64,000 nucleotides of DNA from Bugula neritina (taxonomy: Eukaryota; Bryozoa; Gymnolaemata; Cheilostomatida; Bugulidae), in NCBI GenBank assembly GCA_964035545.1, contig OZ037765.1:15928698-15992697 (forward strand). The letters run 5' to 3'. The position numbers and the translations under genes are program-made. Each line of letters begins with the position of its first letter. Within the stretch, counting starts at the first letter, position 1. The notes under the pieces are model-generated. The model was not told where the DNA came from, searched no databases, and worked only from the letters and a program-made list of their open reading frames with translations. Of this stretch, positions 1-11,700 are shown one piece after another.

Positions 1-1804
1 TTCCAAAGCTCATTGGTATTAATTTTTTTAAACATCATACTTTTTGGTGTAAGCTTTCCATCTGAAGCGTATGAAGTTAAGTCCATTAGTACGTTTTAAT
101 ATCATGCCTCCAACCCAATAGCTAGTACATAATAGCTAAAATAACTCAGTTGTCTAGTTAACCTGCTTTTTTCCCTAGTATTTTTATTACTAGTGTTTTA
201 CACCAGCAGTTTTTACAGTGAAATTGGAACGGACCATACCAAACAGTGAAATAAAACTTTTTATATTGATTAACTATAAATACAGGCATGTTAAAATATT
301 TGTCATTAATAGTTGAGTGTACTTTGAGCAGCCCCAAATTTATTTTTGAAAATAAAAACCCATAAAATTTATCTTTACATCAATTCCTTTTACTGATTTT
401 ACAGTTGTAAAAGGCACTCCAGAAAACTACAAAAAAATGTTATTTAAATGTTCACTTTGTTTACCGACTGAAAATTACTATCAAGGTTCTAATAGAATAC
501 CAGTGGATGCTCCGTGAACTACTACTAGCACTATGAGCCAATGTAAACGATAATTGCTAGTAAAGAAAAGTGACAAATTTGCATAGGTCAATCTAGTAAA
601 TCAGCATAATGCAAGTGCAGCTAGAGAATCAAAGTAGGCTCGATAAGCTGTAGTATATATCGATACTGATATTTAAACGTTTGCAAACATTAGATATACC
701 AACATTACTTGCCTCTTTGATTATTATCACAGTTTTTTTTATCCAATAATAATTAAAATTTTAACACACGACATCAGGTTCATTCAGAATTTGGTTAATG
801 AAAAATTCTTCAATAATGAGATGGAGAATTTCTAGCTTGAAAAAACTCAAACACCCGAGAGTAGTCCACTCTTTGGTGTTAGGATATTGCCAATTTAGTG
901 AAATTAAAATACCCGACTGAAAGTAATGTATATTTGACAGTTAAATATTTAATTTTTATGGCATTTATCTAATAATAATAGATTTTAAACTATCACAATC
1001 AGCATTACTAAAACTGTTAGAGCCAACAAGAGCTTAGCCTCCCCTAAAATTGCATAATTGCCAAACCTCAAAACTCGAAACTTGCAGTGAACACACTACA
1101 CTTGACTAGCAAAAAAAACTGATACAGTAACATATAAAGCTTTGACCTAATAAATTAGCCAAACTTTGTCTACGAGTTCTGTTCAAATTTTCGGCTGGTT
1201 AAACAGTTATATCATAGCTGTCGCTATAGCAGCATAAAACTTCTTTAGAGAACTCCTTTTCTAAGACTAAACAAAATTTGTTTTGGCTTTACCAGAATTA
1301 GAGCACTATCACTGAATTAGATTCAATAAATCATAAATCATAAATAAATAAGCCCAAACTTGAAACTCACCCCTTGTTTTCTTTAAAAAAATCATTGTAA
1401 AATTGCTATTCAGCAACCTCAACAAGTGGCTAATGATGAATTAAAAGCACTTTTACAATTATTCTCATTATCTAGATAATTATAATGATTGAATTTCACA
1501 GAAATGCACAGTTAGTTTACGTGACTAAGAAATTAAAACGCTCACTAATCTCAATGCCTACCAAAACAACAGCTCAAAAACTACTTTTCTAATACTTATA
1601 GAAACAAGAAAATGGTTAACAGTTTGTTCAGCAACCCAATTAAACTAATCTTATGTATACGGAAATTGCTTAATCTCTCAAAAAAATTAATTCCCTTTGA
1701 TGCAATGCTAAGCAATTGCAAAATCTTTATCTTTTGAAATATAATCTTGCCAATGCACTGGTTCTGTCTTACTTTCACAAATAAGTTCATAAATAATAAC
1801 TTGC
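1..1804. other. No recognised gene; probable intron or 3' part of the TASOR-like gene
   Basis: AT-rich sequence with only short, low-quality open frames. I recognise no protein family, RNA gene or repeat here. The TASOR-like gene on the minus strand probably continues into this stretch, because its last recognisable exons lie just to the right and no terminal exon or polyadenylation site could be assigned. Human TASOR is far longer than the part visible here, so missing 3' exons may be here or beyond the window edge. Confidence 0.4.
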
Positions 1805-2097
1805 CTTGTAATTTAGCTACTCTGTGGAGTGGCTTTAGAAATGTGGAACAGTCAGGCAGAAGAGGATGGATACACTGGAAAGACTTTGTTTTGCCGGTTG
1901 TGTGCGATTCGTCACCTGGAATGTACATAAATATGTACTACGATAGCATTGAATATGTATACAGTATATTAGGACAGATCACAACATACTAAATACTCAA
2001 CAAACATGTGGAAAGATAAAACATGAAAGAATTTTAGTAACTCACAAAAACTCTCTTCAATCACTGGACCTTGCTGCCCAAACATCATTTTGGCTGA
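1805..2097 (-). CDS. Two candidate downstream exons of the TASOR-like gene
   Basis: Two short minus-strand exons can be drawn. The first, 2097-2046, follows an AAG acceptor and ends at a GTGAG donor. The second, 1915-1805, follows a CCAG acceptor and ends at a GCAAGT donor, which would be a GC-AG intron. The phases between the two agree (one base plus two bases). They read roughly SAKMMFGQQGPVIEESF, then a frame containing DESHTTGKTKSFQC. I do not recognise the protein segment. The phase does not join directly to the exon ending at 2729, so at least one exon between 2098 and 2728 is missing from this model. Membership of the TASOR-like gene rests on strand and proximity only. Confidence 0.3.
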
Positions 2098-2728
2098 CTT
2101 ATCAGATATGTAATGTATGGTTTGCACCGTCACTGTAATTTAAAAAGTCATGTAATATATAGAAAAAAGTATGCGAACATTGTACATAGTTAATCTTTTT
2201 TGCAAGAAAATAATGCCTTTTAAAACCATTAAATGCAATACTAGATTTAAGTATTAAAAATGCAAGACTGGCGTAGCATAGTTCTAAAGGATGTAGTTGG
2301 AGTAACTTATAAAAGTAAAGAATCTTTAATACTGCATGAACTTTGTCAACTTTGATGGAAATGCTAAGTATTATATGCTGCTGAGTCACATAAAGGTTTC
2401 AGAATTCAAAATTGGACATGCAAGTTTCTGATAGTTGCTTGATGTTTGATTACCCTTTTCTTTAACTCATTTAAAAAAAGTACTGCTGAAGCAAAAAAAA
2501 CCATTTTTCTTCTACAATTAGCCAAATTTTAAGAATCATTTGCTCCCAAAAAGCATAATAAAAAAGTTCAAATCAAACTTATTACTTGACAAAATCACAT
2601 AAGGATTGCAAGTGTGCCTTTGTAACAATGATAATAAATTATGAAACTGGTAAAAAGAATACTGCACCATGCCATGAACATGTGTCCACCAACTGCTACA
2701 AATCAAAAACCAAAAGGTTCTTACTAAC

Positions 2729-5700
2729 CAGGTGTTCTCCGATAAATCGGTACTTTTCTAGATTTTTTCTGCTTTAGACTGAATTCTTCACTTTCTGATT
2801 CTTCAGATTCAATAATCTGTGTACTTCGGCGCCTAGGCACTTTAGTTTGCAGCTCACTTTCTGACTCAGTGAGAGAATCTGAACTAATGACAGCACGCTT
2901 TCTGTAACTGAGATTTGGTACAACCAAGGACTCACTGTCATCGGAATCAAGATCAAATTTCCCCAAGACCTCAGTACTCATTACTTTGCTAGTCGTTGAA
3001 GAGTTTGATTTTTGATTGACTGTATGTTCATTTATTTCTTCAGCTGTGGACAAGGTTTGAGATTCATTAGAAACAGGTTTAAATGAATTTGGTGCGATGG
3101 CCCGTTGAAGAAAATTTTTTAAGTTCTTAAGCTTCAAATCGCTTACTGGTAACTTTGAGGTTGAGTCAGATGAGTTATTTTCCAAAGATGGCCGTACACT
3201 TTGACTGGAAGTAGCACACTGCTCAGGCTTGCTAGCCAAAGCCTTGTGTTGAGTGTAAAATACAGGAGGACCAGATTTTTGCAATTGATTTCTAGGTAAA
3301 TCTTCTGGGTTGAGCTGATTTCCTTGCTCGGGCAGAATCGGTAAACCTGGCATATTGATGTGACTAGATGATGTGAGCTGTCTATCTTTTTTCAAAACAC
3401 TTGGAGCAAATATAGCAACCGATTCAGAATTGATAGGCAAGTTAGCAGCAGTTTTCCTGTTTGCAGAGTGCCCAGGTTTATGGATTGGCATACTGCATTG
3501 CTTTGTTTTAATCTTTGGTGCTTGAGATTTCATACATTGTTGAAGTAATTGAATATTTGGACCAGTTACAGCTGTAACTTTATATCTGCAACAAGTACAT
3601 TTAAACTACATATATACAAATGCGTTTCAACTCACAAAAATAATCATTAATTTTTATGCAGTATGCAAGTACCATACAATTTGGAATGTTTCAGCAAAAA
3701 CCCCAATGCACATGTAACTGATGTAACATGTTTAGCAATGAAATAAACTAGTGGAATTTGCAGCATGAAACTGCAAAGAGAGAAAATTTTATCAATCAAG
3801 CATGAATTCATACCTAAGACTTTTCCTGAATCTGATTCGCAAAAAAGCAAGAGGATAAATCTGTGCAGGAGTAATATTCCTTTGGGATTGCTTACAATAT
3901 GAATGGATGTACACAAGAGAGGACAACAGCCCAGAAGAGTGTAACTGTATCTTCTCGGAGACAAAGCTATCAAATTGAGGATCAGGTGGTCGTAAATTAT
4001 CTTCATTTATGGTTTCTAACAACATCCCTTGGCGCCCCTACATGGCACATATTCAGTAGATTACACAATAATAATATATTATAAAAAAATGAGGCTCGGA
4101 AAAAAACTGTAGATTTTAACTTACAGCCATGTAGCTAAAAACCAGCAGAACTTTTTCATAAGCCATCTTTTTGTAATCAGTAAGTTTGTCTGGGTGGAGA
4201 GATAACTGAACACCTGAATAATATTACCAAAAAAACAAAATAAAAGCAATGAAATATAATGATACTAAGACGATGACAGCACTGTTGCAAACACAAAATA
4301 CTATAACCCATGCAGTTTAAGTCTGATATTATTTATCAGTATTACTTTTAAGCAACTCAAATTCTACAACTATGAGTTGACAGAATTAAGGACCAGAGAG
4401 TTAAGCTAACTGAAAAGAAACCGTTGTTTTAGTTAACACAGATTACAGTAGGTAAAGGTAAAACATCAGATAGGTACAGGTAAAACACTATACCCAGGTT
4501 AGGATCAGCCAACACAGATTTCTCCATGTTTCCCAGTTGCAAACCATAAGAACAAATTTCTCCCAGTTGTTTGACAGAATAGTCGGTGACATCGAGGTAT
4601 GCATGCTTATCCAGTAATTCTCTTTTTGAGTAACCTTCATTCTTCCAACGATCTTTAACTGCATCATACTAAAACAACAAAATATATAGTTGTTGTATAT
4701 ATCTTGCTTATTGTCAAACAAATAGAGTATTACTGCGGTGAGAAAATGTGGCCTGCCAACTTCAACTCTTTTCACCTCTCAGTAATGTTAAGTATAATTT
4801 TTACATTGAAGTCTACCTAAACAAAATAATAACAGCTAGAAATTAGCAAGATATTAGAAAATAATGTTTGCATTTCCAAAAATAATTTTCTGGAAGCTAA
4901 TGGTGCATAGAGAGAATTGATTGAATTGAACCTATAACCTTTAACCAGAACTTAAGTAAATTTAGTCCAAGTTGGTTCAAACCAAAAACACAGATTAGCA
5001 AGCAAGTTTTAGCCTGTCCTTAAATAAATAAAAATATCAAGTTGCAAGTTTGAATACTCTTAAGTTGCCTTCATACCTTCACGATTTTCAGTCAGAAATT
5101 CAATTTGACCGAGTTGAAATTTCTCCGAGATGCATTGCATTGTAAAAGCAGTGGGATTTATTCAGAGTGCCGGCTTTAGGAAATCTTAGGGAATCATATG
5201 GGCGCCATTATGCCGCAACTGGTACCGTGAGTTTGTATAAGTTACAAAGGGAAAATTTTGCCACTTTTTGTCATTTTATTTTATGTGTACATTTTTTTAG
5301 TTTTGTTCATTGGTAAAGATTTTAAACACATTTTTTATGCATATAAAATTTTAAAAAAATTTAAAACTTACTCATGCACGTAAATATAAAGCTATAAAGT
5401 TCAAGTTTCGCTGTAATTACAATGTGAACATGAATTGAATAATGCTTGCAATAACCATTTTACACAAAATGCATTCCAGTTGCTATAATTGTAAGACTAG
5501 TAAATTGGATGCAAGTACACATAGTGGGGGTGCCAACATGCAAAAATGGGCTGGTGGAGCACATTGATACTAACCTTTGTTGCTATATATCACTGCGAAG
5601 CCAACATTCTACTGATTTCAAATATGCGAGTAAATTTTTTGTATCTGGGGGAGGGTTCTCGATTGAAAGGTGTGGATATACAGGGGTTGGCGAATTTTCA

Positions 5701-8700
5701 GGGGGGCATCATGAAATTTTAAATATGCAATTACATGAGTAATTTGAGTTTAATATTTAAAACTTTTTCCGGATATGTTGTACACTTATGAAAGTATCTC
5801 TTGAAAAAATTGTGACTAAAAATTAATAGGTGGGCGGAGCCTATGGCATAATGTATTGCTTTTTTGGATGTACCTGATAATTTCTAAGCCACCACTTTTT
5901 TGTTGTAGCATTTAGAATGGTGATTTTTAGCATGTAGACACGCTTTAATGTCTTCATAAGACACACTAATTTCTAGTATATTCTGACTAAGAGAACTTTT
6001 TTACAGCTCTGAAAATCAAAAAATTCAAATCGGAGTTATGTTCCCCGTTTTAAAAAGTTGCCCCTTCACCCAATATTATTGCATTTTATTAACTGGTTTG
6101 ACATTATTCTAATATAAACTGAAGTTTAACCTGTTTTTATTAGCTGATGGCTCTTTCTAGCACATTGTTAGAGGAAGTACTGCTTCAAACGCACAAATGT
6201 GAAATGTTTCATCTCTCAAATAGCTATTAACATTTATTACTTGTTTGATAATGAACCGTGTGTACTCTGCTAGTCACACATATTGTTAAAAGGCAACTTT
6301 AGAACCTGCAATTAACAGAACAAAATTATTTTAGAATAATAACAACTATTCAACAATGCAGGAGTAAGTAATCCGGAAAGGGGATATTTGTTTACCTTGC
6401 CGCTGTAGAAGTAAAATTTATATCAAGTGCTATAGAATTTTATCCATGCAGAAAACTGAAATATCCCTTGTACTTGTATGTGAAATATTAGCAGTAGCTA
6501 TGCTCAAAATTTATTTAAAACATTCTTTGAAAAAAATTCATGTTGAACTGGAACAGCTTTTTTGTGATGAGACTTAGATCCAATCCAAATATTTTTATTG
6601 GTGCAAGCTTTACAAAGAGCCATATTCTAATAAGGCTAATGAATTTTAAAAAACTTCTTAATGGTCAGCAAAATTTCTTGACTGGACTTTGTGACTGCCT
6701 TAGATTCTCGAAATAATGGAAGTTGAGTTTTGGCCGGGTTGGCTAAGTTTAAATAATTTGATCTGATTTTCTTTAATTTCCTGTAAAAATAGACACCAAT
6801 GATTTCTCTCTAATTTTAATTAGCTATATTTTAAAGTCAACTTTAACAAATCTAAATTGTTGAGGTGTCTTCTGTTGTCTTCTTTCCATCAACTGCATCT
6901 TCTAAAAACGCAGCATTGTCTTTTACGGTTCACATAAAGGTGTGTGATATCTGGACAATACTTGCTAGAGTAATAGCTTGAAATCAATTGCTAACTTAGT
7001 TCATTGATAGCTGCCTTAGGAGTTCCAAATATGAATAAATGTGGTCTAAATTCTTAATTACTAAACTATATGATTGTTTCTCGTTGGGTGATTTACTGTT
7101 GTTGCTAATAAAACCTGCTTATGGGTGATTTTTGTCATTCTAGTAATGGTCATCAAAAAATAACTTGGGATTAAGCTGTTCTAGTTCAACATGAATTTTT
7201 TTCAAAGAGTGTTTTAAATAAATTTTGAGCACAGCTACTGCTAATATTTCACATACAAGTACAAGGGATATTTTAGTTTTCTGCATGGATAAAATTCTAT
7301 AGCATGTTTAATTTACTAGCCTTAGAATTATAGCAACTGGAATGCATTTTGTGTAAAATGGTTATTGCAAGCATTATCCAATTCATATTCACATTGTAAT
7401 CACAGCAAAACTTAAACTTTATAGCTTTATATTTACAAGCATGAGTGAGTTTTAAATTTTTTTTTAATTTTATATGCATAAAAAATGTGTTTAAAAACTT
7501 TACCAATAAATGAAACTAAAAACATGTACACATAAAAGAAAAAAAAATAATAAAATAACAAAAGTGGCAAAATTTTCTCTTTATAACTTATATAAACTCG
7601 CGATACCAATTTTGGCATAATGACTCCTCATGCTCTAAAGTCGCCACTCCGGATATACCACTCTGTTTAAAAGCCACTCGTAAAAATTTTTGTATTGTGA
7701 TAACTTAATCAGCCAATTTTGGAATAACATTCAACACTCATTGTAAACATTGTTATTTAATTTTGACTTTGACAATTAGATGACGGACTTATATGTTAAT
7801 ACTTATATCGCCTACGCCTTCTTAATTATCGCTTTTATGCTGTCAACTTCACTAATTCATGATGTTTCCAAAGGGAATCAAATAGCGATTAGGCTAGTTA
7901 GATTTCACTTTTTGAAAATAAGCTTCCGCATCAATATGATTTCAAGGATTTTCAGTTTGACTATAAAGGGGTACCCGGACAAGCATTATTAACTGAAACT
8001 CAGAACTTTTTTCAGCAGAGGTATAAACACAACTTTACACATGTGTCAAGTCAGTAGATCTTATTATTTCTTCTAACTGGATATTTTCAGTCAGTATAAA
8101 TGATAATGCAAGATAATGCAAGTATCATAATTAATATGTGAAAAGAGCTACGTAAACTAGTTAGCACTTCTTTATTTTATCTGTTGAAAATTAATCGTTT
8201 CAAAACCTAACCTTGATCAGAACAAATATAGCAGGCTTGAATATTTTCATAGAACCTGTCAAAGGCTCAAAGCTGACCATTTTTATACGACCAAGCATAT
8301 TTAAGTTGAGTTTAACTAGATCTATAAAATATAGTTGTACTAAGAGCCTTCATTATAAATAAAATATTATATATTTATATTAGCTAACAAATTTATAAAA
8401 AAAAATAAAAGCATGTATTCATCTTCACTAATTATTCAAATACTACAGCAATATGTGCGATATTTGCATTCATTCAGGGCCATGCAGCTATGTAGCAAAC
8501 TAAATAGGAAGTACCAGTAAAATTAATAGTAAACACCAAGACAGCATTCATCTGATGTCTTCACACACTGACGTCGCATATTCCAGAATAATAATTTAAT
8601 ACTCAAGTTACATGTGTGAACTCAGAGACCATGAATGTATTCAAGTAATGGTGAATGGAATAGTAAACAGCGTGCACAGGCTATTAAGCAATTGTAAACC

Positions 8701-11700
8701 TCAAGTTTTTTACGAGTTAGGCTTGAGGTTTGGAGCAGATCATATGAAGATAACTCTATTTGTAGGAGATAAAATAATTGTACAAATTTACTAATTTAAA
8801 ATGTTGAACAACACCAAACAGAAAGAAGTTTTCAATATTGCAACAGTAAGAGTTTGGGAGTGCACAAAATTCTATGAGAAATCTCGATTATCTGTTGAAT
8901 AATATTTTCAAAATCTTTTAATCTCTAGTTACCTTTTCTTGAAGCTTGTGGGAGGAGATGTAGTGCATTTCAGTTATAGTAAAGTAGTCCTTGTCTTTTG
9001 AAATATTAGATGCAAGAGCTTCACTAAATTCTTTCCACTTGGCCGATTCTTTATCCAAACTCATAAATGTGGGGCGAAATTTGACAGGTTCTGCTGGCTC
9101 ATACAACTCTAATAGTAAAATATTTTGCCAAATGCTTATCTAGTGTTATAATATGACTCTATATGTTATCATACGCCTAAATAGTTTATACTGCTATATA
9201 TTGCTCCATGTTTATACCTTACACAAAATACAACCGAGTCTACAGAATAACAATCATCTATTCAACTTTGGCTAAAACTATAAAACTATGGTGTAGCTAA
9301 AACCATTACAACAAGAGACAACCAGAAAATTCTTGCAGGATTTTAATTATGGAACAAAGGGAAAATCACAGAGATCACCTATACACTAACCTTCTGACTT
9401 TTCTACAGTTGAATCAGTAGTTTCAGTTTCTGAACTCTCCATGAACTCCCCACCTACTGCATATGAACTAGTAGCAGGCTGTGTGAGTTTATGTCTACTG
9501 CCAGCAGAATAACTGCTGACTTTGCGCTGAGTAGGCAGCTGCTGCTGTGGCACATCAACATGACTATCAATTGTCTTAGGTAAAGCTCCAGTTTCCAAGT
9601 AAATCAACAACTCATCAACATTAAAGCTGCTGACACTACAAAATTGATTGCATTCCTTTAGACTTTGGAGTTTAACCAAAATAATTTAGTATAGTAACTT
9701 CCATTTTATAAAATCTAGAGTTTTTCCGAGTTTCATGTGTTAGATAATTAATATTTAAAAATAAACGCCTTTGAATTCTAGTTTCTGACTAACAGGAACT
9801 GCTGCACATCAAGTTCTGGGCTTTACTTTATTATGAGTTCATTAGAATGTCACATAATGTGGTCGTCTACTATGTAAAATCACATTTGAGAATTCATAAG
9901 AAATAACCCTGCTGTTTAAGAAGCTTATCCTATGTCTCAAGCCAGATTAACAATGTAGTCCATGCACTTCAATACAAGGTAACAGTTTGGTGCTAAGTAC
10001 AAACTGATTTGACAGCAGGTTAAGACAGGCTAACAACTGATGAGCAAATTATGTGCAAGGCAGTTACCTCGATGGTGACAGTTGAGTTAAAGTGTGCTGG
10101 AAAGTGATAAATCCTATAGGACATATCTGGGGAGGTATTTGACATGGTGTTTCAAGAGACTCATCAGCAAACTGATACGAATAGTACATTCTAGAGAGGA
10201 ACATATTTGGAGATTTTATTAGCTGGGAAGTGAGAGTATCAAAACCGAGCTGCGGCTCTCTCTTCATTTCAGATAGATGTTCCATTTGTTCATCTACAGT
10301 TTTTACTTTTCCCTAAATCAAAAATAAATCTTTTGACCATTACAATAACCTCAAATAATTGTGCTAAAAACTTCACTTAGAGATCTTAGAATGGTGACAG
10401 ACATTTGACGGAGAAAAAGCTAAATAAACATTCACCCTGCATCAAGTAATCTAAATAAGATTTAGCTGCACTTTATTGACAACTGAAATTAACATTAACA
10501 AACTTCCATACCATAAAATGTTATGCTTTTAATATTGTAATACTAATTTTACCTTCATTAATTTAAAAACAAGAAGGGTTCTTTGAGATTCTCGAAGAAT
10601 ATTTTCAGATGTTATATCAGAATGTCTGCTAAGCTGAACTCCTAAAAAGAACAATTAAACATTATTATTTACATTACACAGGGTCATAATTATGGCAAAG
10701 CCTAGGCATCACTTTAATACAATTTATATACTTCTTAAATTTTGTGAGTGTAGCCCCATATAATCTCAAATGATCATAGACTGGCTTGTTGATAATCACA
10801 TTAAGGAATACCAGTTGCACAATTGCACAGCCTCTCATCTGTACAATAAGCTTTTTGTAGTCAATAGGCCTGTCAGGCAGCCGAAATAAGCATTGACAAT
10901 ATTTTTAACTATCCATTTAACTACTATGCCTACTTTAAAATTAAAAAACCTAGTGAAATATTTTAATATTAGTAAAAATTTGTCTACTGTTATAAATTAC
11001 TACGCATATATAGAACACCAAATCTGTACCAATGCTTATCCTTTTGATTACTAAATGGCAGTCAAAGGTTTCAGCGCTAGTGTAAATTCACTATTATTCA
11101 TCTACACTTGAAGTGGAGAATTTCAACATTGGTTGCAATTTTGAGAGGTTTTAAAAATTACAACACTTAATATGATGGCACCAGTTGCCATATTTTCGTA
11201 GATGTATTTCTTCAAATATCACTCCTGTTTGAAGTACAGTACTTAGTATTATTAAAGTGCATATATTATTGGGAAAATCTGCTAAACAAAATCAACATTG
11301 GTAGACAAATAAATCTTTTTTGATAAGCCTAAAACACTTGGCATATTATATACCCAAGATTTTCAGTTACTGATATTAAGCTGCCATACTATTTACAGCT
11401 GCTAACATCTTATTGCTTAATTTAACAACACATGCATTGCATACAGGTGAAAAGGTGAACAGGTGAAGATAAATCCCAGGTGGGTCAAAGCTCTGCAAGA
11501 GACGATCCCTCTCTTGTGCTATTGTAATTATTTAAATTATTTTTAAACACACTAACCCAAAACTCATCATTCTAAAAGTTATGTACGGTGAACTTTTTAT
11601 TTATTGGTCAGTAATGTTGGTTATGAAATGTATCATGGCAGAAAATTTGCAAAAAGTAAAGAATATGCAAAGCAAAGCTGATGTACTGTCAATACTAACC

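Noticed and set aside
2729-3585. A stand-alone single-exon gene for the polar, acidic-serine protein
   Set aside because: The frame joins in phase to the exon ending at 3814 across a good acceptor and ends at a good donor, so it is better read as an exon of the TASOR-like gene.
7780-7992. 70-codon frame beside the foldback element that could be a transposase piece
   Set aside because: No transposase motif seen; short and within an intron.
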